A DNA stretch of 64,000 nt, taken from Cephalotus follicularis (taxonomy: Eukaryota; Streptophyta; Magnoliopsida; Oxalidales; Cephalotaceae). Positions 1-11,763 of the stretch are shown one piece after another (position 1 is the first letter of the stretch; each line of letters starts with the position of its first letter). Location: assembly GCA_001972305.1 (NCBI GenBank), contig BDDD01000053.1, forward strand, positions 318,266 to 382,265, read 5' to 3'. The position numbers were made by a program, and so were the translations under genes. Below the pieces are notes generated by a model, which saw only the letters and a list, made by a program, of their open reading frames with translations, made no database searches and was not told the DNA's origin.

Positions 1-1604
1 TCACTGGATGCCTCTATCTTTTGTACCTCCAAGTGCTTTGCAATTGTCAGCCCGGCTATCAGAGCTTCCCACTCGACTTCGTTGTTTATGGATTTGAAAT
101 CGAACCTCAAAGCATACTCTAACGTCCAACCATCTGGACTTGCTAAAACCAGCCCTGCTCCACTGCCAGTGACGCAGGATGAGCCATCCACGGACAACTT
201 CCACAACCCCTCTCGTTCTCGGAAAGGTTCTCCTCCACACACTCCGTAGGTGTATTATCTCCAACAAAGTCGGCCAAGACCTATGATTTGATGGCTGGTC
301 TGGCTTCGAACGTCACATCATACTCGCCTAGCTCGAATGACCACTTGATTAATCTTCCCGAAGTCTCAGGCTTTACAAGAACTTGTTTGAGTGGTTCGTT
401 AGTCAGAACCTTGGTTGTATGGACTTGAAAATATGACTTCAATTTTCTGGCCTCTATGATCTAGGCATAGGCAAACTTCTCCATCTCTGAATACCTCCCC
501 TCGGCATCATTCAAAGCCTTGCTTACATAGTAGACTGGCTTTTGAACTTTCTCCCCCTCCTTAACTAGCACTGCACTCACTGCGCCCGAGGTGGCCGCAA
601 GATACAAACACAAGTCTTCCCCGTCCTTAGGTTTTGAGATCAGAGGAGGGGAAGCCAGGTATTCCTTCAACTTGTCGAAGACTGCTTGACACTCGTCTGA
701 CCAAGAAAATTCCTTGGGATCCCTAAGTACTTTGAAGAAGGGGAGACACTTCTCTGCTAACTTCGACACAAACCTGCTCAGGGCTGCGATCTTCCCGTTC
801 AGCTTTTGAACATCCCTGATGGTCTGGGGAGGCCTCATGCTTTGAACTGCTGAGATCTTCTCTGGGTTGGCCTCTATTCCTCTGCTTGAAACCAAACTTG
901 CCAGAGATGACCCCAAAAGTGCACTTGGATGGGTTGAGTTTCATGTTGTATCTTCTCAGTACCTCAAATGTTTCCTCCAAGTCTTTAATGTGAGGGCTCC
1001 TGGCTGGGGTCTTGATGAGCATGTCATCAATATAGACCTCCGTGTTTCTCCCAATCTGAGGCTCAAAGATTTTGTTTACCAGTCGTTGGTAAGTGGCCCC
1101 TGCATTCTTCAGTCCAAAGGGCATGACCTTGTAACAATACATCCCCCGGTCCGTGATGAAAGCTGTCTTGTCCTCTTCGGGCCCGTACATAGGGATTTGG
1201 TTGTATCCCGAGTAGGCATCCAAGAAGCTTAACATTCTGTATCCCGAGGTCGCATCCACTAACTGATCTATCTTTGGGAGAGGGAAGTGATCCTTGGGAC
1301 AAGCTTTATTGAAGTCTGTGAAATCAATGCACATCCTCCACTTGCCATTTGCTTTTTTGACTAGTACTGGGTTCGCCAGCCAGTCTGAGTAATGCACTTT
1401 CCTTATGAACCCTGCCTGCAATAGCTTGCTCACCTCCTCGGCTATTGCCTGTTGCCTCTCAGGAGCAAAGTTCCTCTTCTTTTGCCTGGTCGGAGACCTC
1501 ATTGGATTCACACTTAGCTTGTGAACCATTATATTTGGACTGATCCCAGGGACCTCCTCTGCCGACCAGGCAAATATATCTCTGTTATTTTGGAGGAATG
1601 TTAT
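1..1604 (-). pseudogene. Tat-1 pol fragment: RT, RNase H and start of second RNase H
   Basis: Decayed reverse transcriptase and RNase H. From 1529 leftward the frame reads an RT with the motifs SFLDAYSGYNQ and YIDDMLIK (catalytic YxDD intact). Near 900 about 11 nt are missing relative to Tat-2 and the frame shifts; it resumes at 916-461 with VSSRGIEANPEKIS and the RNase H segment LYLAATSGAVSAVLVKEG. Stops follow near 460. The part at 1-290 matches the second (archaeal-type) RNase H of Tat-2, the mark of the Tat lineage. Upstream the frame continues past the inserted solo LTR at 4169-4656. It cannot make an active enzyme. Confidence 0.88.
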
Positions 1605-1759
1605 TGTAACGTCTAGAATTTTTACACGATGTAATTTTTGATTTTCAAATGTAATCTTGTTATTGAATTAATGAGAATGATGAATTTCCCGGTTAACGTG
1701 TTGATTCTAAATCAATTAAGGTACTTAGAAGTGTAATTACTTGGTAAGTACACCAAAAA

Positions 1760-1911
1760 CAGTCGACTGATACGTTAGACCAGCCGACTGGACGACTGTG
1801 TATGGGAACAGTCGACTGGTGGGATAAACCAGTCGACTGGCCAACTGTCGAGCCACATGGCAACGAACTGCCAGGCGAACAACCGGCTGTTGAGTGAGGA
1901 CAGCCGATTGG
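1760..1911. repeat. GTCGAC palindrome array, cluster 1 of sLTR-a
   Basis: Irregularly spaced copies of CCAGTCGACTGG and variants (CAGCCGACTGG, CAGCCGATTGG) starting about 155 bp into the LTR. The consensus is a perfect palindrome. Confidence 0.85.
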
Positions 1912-2710
1912 TTTGTGCTCTATTTTGTTGCATGTGACGAGATCACATGCAAAAACTGACAAGAGCATCTTTCAGGCGCCATCTAATGACAGTTAAAACG
2001 TGTAAGACATGCACACAGCTGCTGGAACCTGCAAAGACTGAAGGGAAGAGTGGAGTGACATGTGTGTGTGCATGCAAGTGATAGAGGGGAGATAATGGCA
2101 TTTAGTGCCATGCAACGGGCTAAGAGAAAGAAATGGCATAAAAACACTCTCCCCATTCGCCTCTCTCACCCAGCATCCGAACAAAAGGAAAACACAGTGA
2201 GAATTTGAGAGGAGAAAGGAGGAAGAGGGATATTGTTCAACTATTGAGCCAAGAAGGAAAGCTTGGAGGAGACGGACTTGAGCTATTGGACCTGGTAGGA
2301 CTACTGTGGAGCTCAACAACGCTTCTGTTCGTACTAAAAGAGGTGGACTTACAGATTCCTAACTTGGAATCAAAAAGTAGGGAAAGTTATGTTTGTATTT
2401 TGAGCTCAAGATTACTGAATGTTATGCGATTAGTTGCCTGTTTGTATGAGCTGTGATGTTCAGTTGATATGCCATGGTTACTGCTAGTTTTTCGTATGCC
2501 ATGCTTACTGTTGAGAATTATTGAGTTTATGTATACGCATGTTGAGTTTTATCTTGGTATTAAATTGCTGGATAAGGTGCATGCTACTATTGTGTTCTAT
2601 GAACCTTGAGGACTGTTTGATGATATTCTGTCTTGAGAATATATATGGATGCTTGCAATGATCCGTTTAAGTGATACATTTTGGATTGCATGCAACTGGT
2701 TTCCCCGGAA

Positions 2711-2878
2711 CAGTCGACTGTCAAAGTAAGACAGACGACTGCTCAACCGAAGCAGTCGACTGTTGAAGGATAACAGCCGACTGCCTGATGAACAAGTCGA
2801 CTGGTAATAGGAACCAGCCGACTACTCATGTACTGAATCCTCAGAACAGCCGACTGGTGAAGAATCCAGCCGACTGCC
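2711..2878. repeat. GTCGAC palindrome array, cluster 2 of sLTR-a
   Basis: About eight copies of CAGTCGACTG or CAGCCGACTG, the same arms as cluster 1 of this LTR but some 800-950 bp further in. Confidence 0.85.
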
Positions 2879-3758
2879 AAGCTGCTGTTTGGTTCTCTCT
2901 TGCTTTAAACGATGTGCGACGATCCCAAATCCGTTTAGGATGCATTAGAGCATTTGTATGCATTGCATACGTACTGTTTACTGCTTGTTATTAACTGGTT
3001 ATAACTTGATTATGATTTCTAAGTATTGTCATATTAGAAGTGCATATACGAGTTGAAAACTACTATGTTTGAGTACGAAAATATAAAATGAGTACTGATA
3101 TATTTTCAAACATACTGGGAAAGCAATTTCCACTACTGAAACGGTTTAAAGTGTTTTCTATCTACTGAAAATGCATATTTCAAATGTTTATGACCTTCGA
3201 AAACATTTTGAAATGAACTGCCTGTTGTCGATCTAAACGATCACTACTGTACTGTTTACTGCACTGTTTACTGTATTGATTCACTGTGTTGCTCTGTGAA
3301 TTTACTGTGGTTGTGCTTGAGCCGTACTAGTTGCGTGGCGGGGACTGCCAGCGATGACTAGTGGCAGGGTTGACCTAAGGGCCAGGAGTTGGCTGGGTAA
3401 CTCGCTGTACTGTACTATTGTCTTGCTTGGTTGCCTGGAGAAGGGACCGAAGTGGGAGTGAACGTGGGGCCAGGAGTTGGCGGCGTTGTACATACTGACT
3501 GCCTGTTTGTGGTCCCTTTGTGGACTTACTGTACTGTTCACTGGTCCTATTCGGACACTACTGTGCCTGTGATGTAGCCCTGGCCGGGTTACTACTGTAC
3601 TGTCATTGCATACATATATTTTCATATATATGTCCCTACCGATATTTTACTGTACTGTTATATATATATATATATAAACCGGTATTTTACTGTACTGCAT
3701 CACTATGCATCCATTACATGACATGCATTTAATGTTGTTCCCGAATTACTTTTATGAC

Positions 3759-3783
3759 TTAGCCGAGTGAGGACAAAGGCTAA
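3759..3783 (+). repeat. Conserved LTR hairpin TTAGCC-loop-GGCTAA
   Basis: A 6-bp stem TTAGCC/GGCTAA closes a 13-nt loop GAGTGAGGACAAA. The whole 25-nt unit is repeated without change in five other gypsy LTR copies in the window (42195-42219, 45270-45294, 51327-51351, 54470-54494, 59207-59231), although the surrounding LTR sequence differs. Confidence 0.8.
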
Positions 3784-4168
3784 CCCCCTACTTTACAGAT
3801 TGATGCAGTGGACCAGTTGGTCTAGCTTGGACGAAGAACAAGCCTTATGTTATTGTTGTTGGTTTTATATCCTTCAGGATTGTAATAAGCTGGTTTTGTT
3901 TTAAGGATACTGATGTACTATACTGATGGTTATCTGTTGTACTTTACTTTTGGGTAAATGTACTGCGATCACGCTCCGTTTTGTGAGCTTTTAACTATGA
4001 CAGACATGTTTTGAGTAGCGTGCAGTATGGGATGCACGTTACGTGTTTTCAGCTTATGAGTTTAATGCTTCCGCAACTGATATCTTGTTTATGGTTTTTG
4101 CAAGAGCAATGTTAATTACCTTTACCACTTTTATGTGTGTCTACCTGAAACCGAGGCGTGACAGTTAT

Positions 4169-6829
4169 TAATTCCCCTTCTCCACCTCTCCAAACTGTGA
4201 GCCAACTTGAAACACTCTTTCAGTGTTGCCCTCTTCCAGTGGCACTTGGATCACGTCCTCAACAGGCTGTGGACGCTCAAGTTCCACGTCTCCTCTGAAC
4301 TCCACATTTGCAATAGGAAGTACCTTTTCCTTCCCTTTATCCATAATGACAGTCTTGTAGCAGTGCCTTGCCGCCTGTTGATCTCCTCTGGCTTCCCCCA
4401 CGCCAAACCTCGTAGGGGACTTCATCAATAAGTGTCTCGTGGACACTATCGCCTCCATTAAGTTCCGACCTGGTCGCCCTATTATGGCATTGTAAGGGCT
4501 TGGTGTGTCCACTACCAGGAACATCATCTCCACCTGGGTCTGGCGTGGGGCCGTGCCTACAACCACGGACAGGTCGATAGATCCCAGATGATGGACCATC
4601 TCCCCTGTAAAGCCAACCAGTGGGGTCTTCACGGGCTTTAGCTGGTCGGTCGGTATTAGGGACGGCAATTTCTCCGCCCCGCCCCGCCATTGGGAAAGGA
4701 AACTCCGCCCCGTCCCCGCCCCGCTCTTTGGCTGGGTGGGGACGGGGATGGCAAAATTCGTCCCGATCCAACCCATTACCATCCCTAGTCGGTATCCTCA
4801 GCTGATCAAATACATGTTTGTACAGGATATCGGCCGAGCTCCTGCTATCAATGAGAATCCTCTTCATAGTGAAAAGTGTCACTTGAAGAGTTATCACCAC
4901 TGGATCATCGTGAGAGAGACGTACTCCCTCATAGTCCGCCTCCGAGAAGGATATCACCTCCTCATCTCTACCTGTTCTCAGCCTTTTGCTATGATGAATT
5001 TGCTGCACAGCAAGGGATTGCCTCCCATTGGCTTTTCTGGCATTCTTATGGTCGCCACTAGACGCGACCCCTCCAGAGATGGTGTGGATGACACCCCTGG
5101 GCTGTTGCTGCTGCTCCTCCTGTTGCCGAGGAGCCTCTTCTCTTTTTTGCTCTCTTCTTCCCTGAGGAGCATCTCTGTCTACATACTTGCGTAGATGCCC
5201 CTTTCGAATCAGGTTCTCAATCTGATTCTTCAATTGTCTGCACTCCTCGATATCGTGCCCATGGTCACGATGGTACCGGCAGTATTTTTCTACATCCCTC
5301 TTCTCTGTTGAGGACCTCATCTTTTCAGGCCATTGGATGGGGACCTTATCCTTCTCCACAGCAAGTATTCTGGTGCGTGTGTCCAGGAAGGGGGCAAAGT
5401 TGTTATAGGACGGGATAGGCGCCCCTCCCTTGGGTGAGTCCTCTCTCCTGGAGAGCTTGTGCCGGAGGTCTTCTTTGGATGACTCAGACCTCTCATTCCT
5501 CTTCTCTTTCTTCCCGGGAGCATTTCGTGAATGCTCCCCTTTCTCCTCCTGATGGCTTGACCAGGGTGTTTTTTGTTTCTTGGTTGTCATCTCCTCCTCG
5601 GCATTGACATATTTTTCTGCTCTCTTCAGCAGGTTTGCCATGTCCAATGCGGATTTCTTCAAAAGAGAGAAAGTGAAAGACAAGTTGTTCCTCAGCCCAC
5701 TATTCAATGTTGTCATGGCAAAGGACGGCTCCAGATCTTTCACTGTGAGAGACTCCCTATTGAATCTGGTAAGGTAATCTCTCATTGACTCATCTCTTCC
5801 CTCCACCACATTGATTAAATGGGTAGAGTTCCTCCTCTGCGTAGTGCTGTTGAGGAACTTGGTTACGAACAGTTCCGTAAACTGATCGAAATTCTCCACC
5901 GAACCCTTAGCCAGGGTGAAATACCACGACTGGGCTGCACCAGTCAATGTTGCCGGGAATCCTCGACAAAGTGTGGCGTCCGAGGCTTGGTGCACCAACA
6001 TGGTTTGAATGTAGGTGCGCACATGTTGGATGGGATCCGTGGACCCATCATATTTGTCCAGACTTGGGAGCCGGAATCCGCTAGGAATACGCTCCGCCGT
6101 GATCTCGGATGTGAAGGGGTGGGCGCTAATGTTGCGCACCTCGGACAGACGTCCCCCCTATTGTTCCGCTCCTCAGAACCTTCTCTCCATCTCAGCCAGC
6201 CTTCTATTCATTGCTTGCTCCACATCCTCAATATTCCTGGCCCCGCTAGAGACTCGTGACTCCCCGACCAGTGTGGCCGCGCGGTCTACCCTGCTCCTCT
6301 GGACCGTTCCTGCTCTGCGTGAGGCATTGGATCGCGCTCGTGCATCCTCTGCACCCCTATCTTCCCCTTAGGGATCCACCTCCATTGCCTGATGCTCGGG
6401 ACGCACTCTTCTGGGATCATTGGGCTGATCCCGAGCAGTTGAAGACTATGCCCTCTGAGAGGCATTGATCTCAGGTCTCTTCCCCAGGGGAATATTGTCC
6501 TCTGACCGCCTTGGGGGGGGTCTCTCTCCCCTCGGCGGGTTTCGCCTGGCACCTCTAGGGTGCCATGTCTCCACCACTAGCCTGACTGGACCGCTTTGTC
6601 CTCGGCTATTTGTTCGGGCAGGTCCGGCCTGCCCCTGGTTGGCAAAGTTGGTTGTCAAAAAATTTGTGAATCGCTCCATTCCCTGGAGGCACTGATTGAG
6701 TTGCTCCTCGGTGACGGGAGATTGTTCCGGAACCGCAATTTGACCAGCTTCAGAAGGAGGAGGTGGGATCTCCTGTTGTCGGCTGCTGGTGGCTCCAGAT
6801 TGGTTGTTGATGTTTTTTCTCGGAGGCAT
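4169..6829 (-). pseudogene. Tat-1 gag-protease region, interrupted by a MITE
   Basis: The capsid polyprotein starts at the ATG at 6829 (MPPRKNINNQSGATSS). A Gag core follows in the 6139-4800 segment, with ITAERIPSGFRLPSLDKYDG, DPIQHVRTYIQTM and FVTKFLNSTTQRRNSTHLIN, typical of the plant retrotransposon gag family. A basic/charged linker follows, then VEKYCRYHRDHGHDIEECRQL. The protease motif reads ILIDSRSSADILY, where Tat-2 has ILIDCGSSADILY. The frame is cut at 4787/4657 by the MITE and also shifts near 6440-6140. Left of the MITE it continues as the protease-RT spacer ([20 protein letters not shown]). Not functional. Confidence 0.88.
4657..4787. mobile_element. hAT-type MITE in Tat-1 gag-protease
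   Basis: A 131-bp insertion absent from the matching place in Tat-2 (near 35690). The ends are imperfect inverted repeats, TAGGGACGG on the left and CCATCCCTA on the right. An exact 8-bp duplication GTCGGTAT flanks it (4649-4656 and 4788-4795), the size made by hAT transposases. The interior is rich in GGGGCGGGG-type tracts and codes for nothing. The identity rests on the TSD and ends, not on a database match. Confidence 0.88.
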
Positions 6830-6854
6830 TATTCTTGATTGCTTTTTGCTGCGT

Positions 6855-6872
6855 TTCCCACAGACAACGCCA
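6855..6872 (-). other. Primer binding site of Tat-1
   Basis: On the minus strand, two bases after the LTR, TGGCGTTGTCTGTGGG. This is a slightly mutated form of the TGGCGCCGTCTGTGGG in Tat-2. Confidence 0.75.
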
Positions 6873-6874
6873 AC

Positions 6875-7665
6875 TGTTGATGCAAAAAACCTTCCTTCAA
6901 TAGTACACTACGTGAAGGGCTTTGATTTGTTAATAGAAACGCTGGAATCTATGTCCGAGAAGATGATTTGGTTAAGAATCCCTGCACAGATAGACAAACT
7001 CGTTGAAGGTCCAGGAGGTTGTTCTCCCGGGGACAATCTGACGCTCAAGTTAGGCACTGCACACAGAAAATAAGGTTCTTTTGAGAGTAAAAATGGCTGA
7101 CCCTTGTTTAGACTATGAAACTGGTATTTATAGGCATAGAATGTAACTGTAGAGCGTAGGAATCGAATGTAATAGGTATCCCCTAAGGAAATGCTGAGGA
7201 TCTTGGACATTTCCCCTGATCTCCGTCGGATTTGGTGGTACATTCCCTATAGGACGTTTATCATATCTTATCTTTTCATATTTGAAGAAGTGTATCCCTG
7301 GAATGTAGGCTGATTTTATGGCCTCATCCTGTGGAGGACGAAAAATGAGAGGTCCTCTGGTCTCTTATCTGCTTCAAGGTCTTCAACGTCGAGAGCTTCT
7401 TCAAGGGTTGGCGCCTGAAGCATTAGGTCCTTTGCAATGCTACTGAGGAAGAGGTTTTCTGCGATGCAGTCGAGGAGGAGGTCCTCGACACTTCGTCCTT
7501 TGCAATGCAACCAAGGAGGAGTTATGTCTTCACCTGGTTCTCTAACTAGAGTTAATGAGCTTCCTCCGGCCCATACCCATGTAAACTTTAATGCCCCTAG
7601 ACACTTGGCGACGTCTGCAGGGGACACGTGTCGTTCTTGGTATAGATAGATTTTTCCCCACATCA
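6875..7665 (-). repeat. 5' LTR of Tat-1
   Basis: 791 bp. On the plus strand it runs TGTTGATGCA ... CCCCACATCA and matches the 866-bp LTRs of Tat-2 across most of its length (motifs CAGGAGGTTGTTCTCCC and ACACGTGTC shared). Confidence 0.88.
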
Positions 7666-8095
7666 CATTTAATGGCCACTTCACTACAAATCTTGGCTTT
7701 TTCATTCCCAAGTACCAATAGATTGCATCAAATGGGCCAGCAAATTAAGTGAGAATAAATTTCTCTCGCATTTGAAAGGAAGTACCACAAGATTCCAATT
7801 TAAAGAATATATAATTTCATTGTTAATAAAATAAATCTTAGGTGTGAAAAATTGACATCCAAAACAAAACATAATTTACAACAAAGAAGAATATAATTTC
7901 ATTGATAAAGAGTTAGTTCATAAGCAACATACAGATGTGAGCTTTTCTGCATAAAACCATAATTCTTTAATTAGATTAAAAAAAACCCGAAATAAGCAAT
8001 AGTACAACCAAATAGACAAATTTATACTATATCATTACATTAAACACATACATAACAAAATCTGTGGGAAAAAAGAAGGATTGAAAACCCCGTAC
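7666..8095. other. Intron 3 sequence of the SDR gene left of exon 3
   Basis: AT-rich single-copy-looking DNA between the Tat-1 LTR and exon 3. I see no further exon, so the remaining SDR exons must lie beyond Tat-1, outside the window. Confidence 0.6.
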
Positions 8096-8511
8096 CGATT
8101 CCACGGCTGGCACCAGTTATCCAAACCACCTATAACGATCATTAAAAACTAAATGAATATGCAAATTTAATATATTAAAGAGAGAGAGAGAGAGAGAGTA
8201 AATTTAATTACAAAAGAGAAAGTAATTATAAACAAACAAAAATTATATATGTTAAAAATGAAAATCAGAAAAAAAAAAAGTAGTGGTGGTTTACCTTATC
8301 TTGGATTTGTTCGCGCTTTACTTGCCTCTTTGACAATAACGTGAAGTCACCTGAAAAAAAAAACACAGAACTAAGTTTTAATATATAATCAAGGGAGAGA
8401 GAGATTAGGTTTTATATAGTAATATAAGTGACCATCACTAGTGACGAATGTGAAGAGAATAAACAGAAAGACAGAAATGAAGAAGAGCAGCATCAGCATC
8501 AGCATCAGCAT
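8096..8511 (-). CDS. 5' exons of a short-chain dehydrogenase/reductase (DHRS7-like) gene
   Basis: The only host gene I can place in situ. Exon 1 (8511-8433) starts at the first of several ATGs in a CTGATG repeat and encodes a very hydrophobic N-terminus, MLMLMLMLLFFISVFLFILF, a likely signal anchor for the endoplasmic reticulum. Intron 1 has GT at 8432 and ends TTTTTTTTCAG. Exon 2 (8350-8295) gives GDFTLLSKRQVKREQIQDK and ends AAG|GTAAAC. Exon 3 (8129-8096) gives VVWITGASRGIG, with the glycine-rich NAD(P)-binding motif TGxxxGIG of classical SDR enzymes, and ends ATCG|GTACGG. All three junctions keep one frame. These enzymes reduce carbonyl or oxidise hydroxyl groups with NAD(P)(H); the substrate is unknown. 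The catalytic YxxxK exon would be further left, beyond Tat-1. Whether splicing still spans the Tat-1 insertion cannot be told. Confidence 0.8.
8179..8199. repeat. (AG)n microsatellite in SDR intron 2
   Basis: Perfect AG dinucleotide run of about ten units. Confidence 0.9.
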
Positions 8512-9216
8512 CCTTCCTTTTACGTCCCTCTTGTTTTACAAAAATTAAATGGAAAAGTATCCAAGTTCAACCCCGGTATAGGTATTTAATTTCATCTAAC
8601 TTCACATTTTCCCTTCCAACTTATGAAAATTTCTAATTTGATGGCTATGTCTATCTTAATATAACTCAACCAAAAAATAATAATAATAACCACGTTATTT
8701 TGATTATTTTATTTAATAATTATGTGTATAATATATTTGATAGAAAAAATCTTAATAATAACTTTAATGAATAAAAATTTTAATTTAGTATTCAAAACAT
8801 AATAATTATTTGACACTTCAGCAATTACCAAATATTATTAGAAAACAATCTTAACTTTGTTGTGCTTATTTTGGCACCAACTAATTCGAAAGAAGGGTTA
8901 TATACCTTAACTTCGAATTCAACTTGAGTTATTGGATTCGAGACAACCTTAAGACTATTGATCGAACTATCTTAATAAAATTCGAGATAATCTTAAAGTG
9001 ATCAATTAAACATATTGAAATAAAAAAAAGTAAGTTCCTTAGCCTTAAATAAAAGAACTTAAACAAAACAAATAAACAGTAAATGCCTCAAAAAAAAAAT
9101 TTCCATCAACACTTACTTTCATTTATGCGAGATCCAAGTACAACAACTAAATATAGTACAAATTAAGTTTGAAAAAGAAAACAGTAATAAGAAAAATACT
9201 TTTTGTACTTTATATA
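8512..9216. other. Host DNA upstream of the SDR gene
   Basis: AT-rich with no ORF or repeat that I recognise; it presumably contains the proximal SDR promoter. It ends at the TSD ATATA (9212-9216) of Gyp-1. Confidence 0.5.
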
Positions 9217-10600
9217 TGTAGCGCCCCCGACCCGAGTCCGCTTTAAGCTCAAAGCGAGCTCCGAAGATCGGTGCGTTACGTGGGTGTAACCTTTGACCGT
9301 CAAATTATTTAATCATTCAACGATCCATTTCATACCATTTAATCTTGACTTAGATTTAGAACCTAATATTATTAATTAATAATTTCACAGGATCGCGTAT
9401 ATTTACATCTTTGAAACATCAATTTCAAAATGTCTTATTCTCATTATCATGATCATTTCTAATACCTTTACATTTGTACACCACTTATCATGTAACCTTT
9501 CACAGCGGAAAAACATAAATTTATTACATAAAACATAATTTCAAAGCATATCATACTTTCTTTCCTTACTCTTCTTTCGCGAACTTCCACTAAAGCTCGC
9601 AACTTCACGTTCAACATTTCCTGGAAGATTTGTTTAAAAACAAAACATTGAACGGAGTGAGCTTTAAAGAGCCCAGTAAGAATCATAGTCATAAAATGTT
9701 ATCGAAGTCCGTTATTTTTGATAATTTATATCAAAACCTTTCACTCATCATACATTTCATAATATCTTTGAAAATCATCTTCTAGTTTTTATAAAACCAG
9801 AGCATTTCTAAAATCATACATTTTCTGGTATATATATAACCAGCATACTTGAAAACAATCAAAAACGTTTTCCAATCATAATTTCTTTTGGCTTGTATCA
9901 CAGCCATACTTGAAAATCTTAGTAAAATCGTTTTCTTCACATATATAAACAAAACACCTTTAAAACACTTTTTTCTGTTCATATATCATGAAACAGAACA
10001 TTTCATAAAACTTGGTGGTCGTGAACCTCTTGTGAACCCTTTACACCGCTTCACCGGGGCATTGTGCACTCCCCGATTACTATCCTTACGTGCCATATCA
10101 TTTACATTTCATATCCGTTTACGGTCCACATCCATCCACAATCCATATCCTTTCACTAACCGTTTAATAAAGGTCTTTTCGATCATTATCCATTCAACAT
10201 CAGTCCATCCAATCACTAACCGTTCAAAAACGGTCCATTCGATACGATATGATCAAAAACAATTCGATATGATCGATGACGACACACTGGCCATTCACAC
10301 ACTATCCATTCACAATGACCATTCATATTCTATCTCGACCAACCACTATTCAATACGGAAGCTATTCATACAACACTTATGCCTCCCAATCCATTCGATC
10401 GATCGCTTAGACATTTCGGCTTACTCGGTCGGTCACTTAGCCGCTATATAGTTTATAGCCTTCATTGTCACTTCATTCAATCATACCTCAGTCATTCACC
10501 TAAACACAATCACCGTCAATCCAACCAATTAATGGCACTTCTAATCCACAACAATACAATTATTCAACAATCCTCGAACGTTGCGTTTTAAACCCATGCA
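9217..10600 (-). repeat. 3' LTR remnant of Gyp-1
   Basis: It starts TGTAGCGCCCC at the TSD. The right boundary is uncertain because the expected GTTACA/PPT junction is missing, probably deleted. It includes short degenerate repeats containing CCATTCGAT and GTCCAT. Confidence 0.5.
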
Positions 10601-10619
10601 AAACCTATTCGCTCTTCTT

Positions 10620-11180
10620 TGTCCCGTTGACATCATGTGGTAGCTTATTGAGACAACCTCGTAAAATTCGCATCATAGCGAGCTACCGATTCAGACTCAC
10701 CTTATTCCAATCGAAGGGAAATCTTCTTCCATTTTGTCCTTCATCATCTGAGGAAAATATTTGTCCATAAATATTTCCTTAAACCTTTCCCACGTCATCA
10801 CTTCTAACTTCTGACGTGTCTTCATCCTCTCGATTATGTTCTACCATTGATCTGTTTCTCCTTTCAACGTATAGATCGAAAACTCTTCTTTCTGACGATC
10901 CGTGCAATTCAAGGTTCTGAAGATCTTTTTGTTTCCTTGAACCCATGCTTTCCCTTCCATAGGACCTACCGTTCTCGAAAAGGTCTTCGAAACTATCTCG
11001 CGAACTACTCTAGAGTTGGCCTTGCTGACAAAGCGTTATGGTCATTACCGTTGTTATCAGTAATAACTCGAGCCAATCGATTCAATACTGCGTTTAGAGA
11101 ATCATCTTCTCCATCCCCTTGTACATTCCCGTTCCTTCTTGACTACGATCTCTCCTCGCGTCAGCCATCTTGTTACTACT
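10620..11180 (-). pseudogene. Degenerate gag fragment of Gyp-1
   Basis: Reading the minus strand, fragments in shifting frames resemble the Retrotrans_gag core: KIFRTLNCTDRQKEEFSIYT, then TWERFKEIFMDKYFPQMMKD, fitting the family pattern of a W..F...F...YFP block. Many stops interrupt it. Assignment is by pattern only. Confidence 0.6.
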
Positions 11181-11763
11181 TACGAGTTAACCTTAGCCTT
11201 AGACAATTCTACTCAAGACCTTACAAAGAACTAACCATTCTATTTATCTTACACTTCCTTTACACGTCTTACACTCCTTTTACACACATCTTGCATTCAC
11301 TATACGTTTCTTACATATAGCTCCTTCATAATTATTCTAGTCTTCGTCATTAGACTCGTCATCATCGGGTATCTCGCCTTATCATCATTAGAAAGTTCCC
11401 CATAGACACATCAAAGAATATTCATACCTAACTTAGCTTCTCTAAAGCATTCATCCTTTCTTGCTAACTTCTACCTATACACTTCTTCCGTAAGCGAATA
11501 TACAATTCGTCTCAATTTTTCGCTATGATCCTTCTTAAAATTTCTTTCTCTTTGTGAAGTTTCTCATTCCTAACCATTAAATCATGTACTAGTCTCCAAT
11601 TGATCTGACTCAATCTTTAATGACATCAAAAGAAATCAGATCAGCAATATTTTCACATAGTTTATATCCTCAAAATATAACAATACTCAATTCTCTGATA
11701 GCATTAATCTTTAATAAAATAGTCGTTACTGTAAAATATTCACCTATAATAATCTCAAAAATT

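Larger units (their letters stand above)
1605..4163 (+). mobile_element. Solo LTR (gypsy family, sLTR-a) inserted in Tat-1 pol
   Basis: A 2,559-bp solo LTR starting TGTAACGTC and ending GCGTGACA, flanked by a perfect 5-bp duplication GTTAT (1600-1604 and 4164-4168). The uninterrupted site is visible in Tat-2 near 24276. It has no internal domain, so the element was lost by LTR-LTR recombination. It carries two clusters of CAGTCGACTG palindromes, a TATA-like GGCATAAAAAC near 2135, a TA microsatellite near 3660, and the conserved TTAGCC/GGCTAA hairpin at 3759-3783 shared with the other gypsy LTRs here. Confidence 0.93.
1..7665 (-). mobile_element. Tat-1: Ty3/gypsy (Tat-lineage) retrotransposon, 3' part outside window
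   Basis: The element reads right to left: 5' LTR (6875-7665), PBS, gag, protease, reverse transcriptase/RNase H, and the start of a second RNase H at the window edge. Its proteins match those of Tat-2 (13083-38643) almost word for word, so both belong to one family. It is broken by a solo LTR (1605-4163), a hAT MITE (4657-4787), frameshifts and stops. The right-hand TSD should be CATTT (7666-7670); the left partner is outside the window. The insertion site is an intron of the SDR gene at 8096-8511. Confidence 0.9.

Noticed and set aside
7666-8095. Further SDR exons left of exon 3
   Set aside because: No frame with splice borders continuing after TGASRGIG was found before the Tat-1 LTR.
9888-10451. 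187-codon plus-strand frame in Gyp-1
   Set aside because: Histidine/isoleucine-rich translation of a degenerate repeat on the strand opposite to the gag remnant; no domain.
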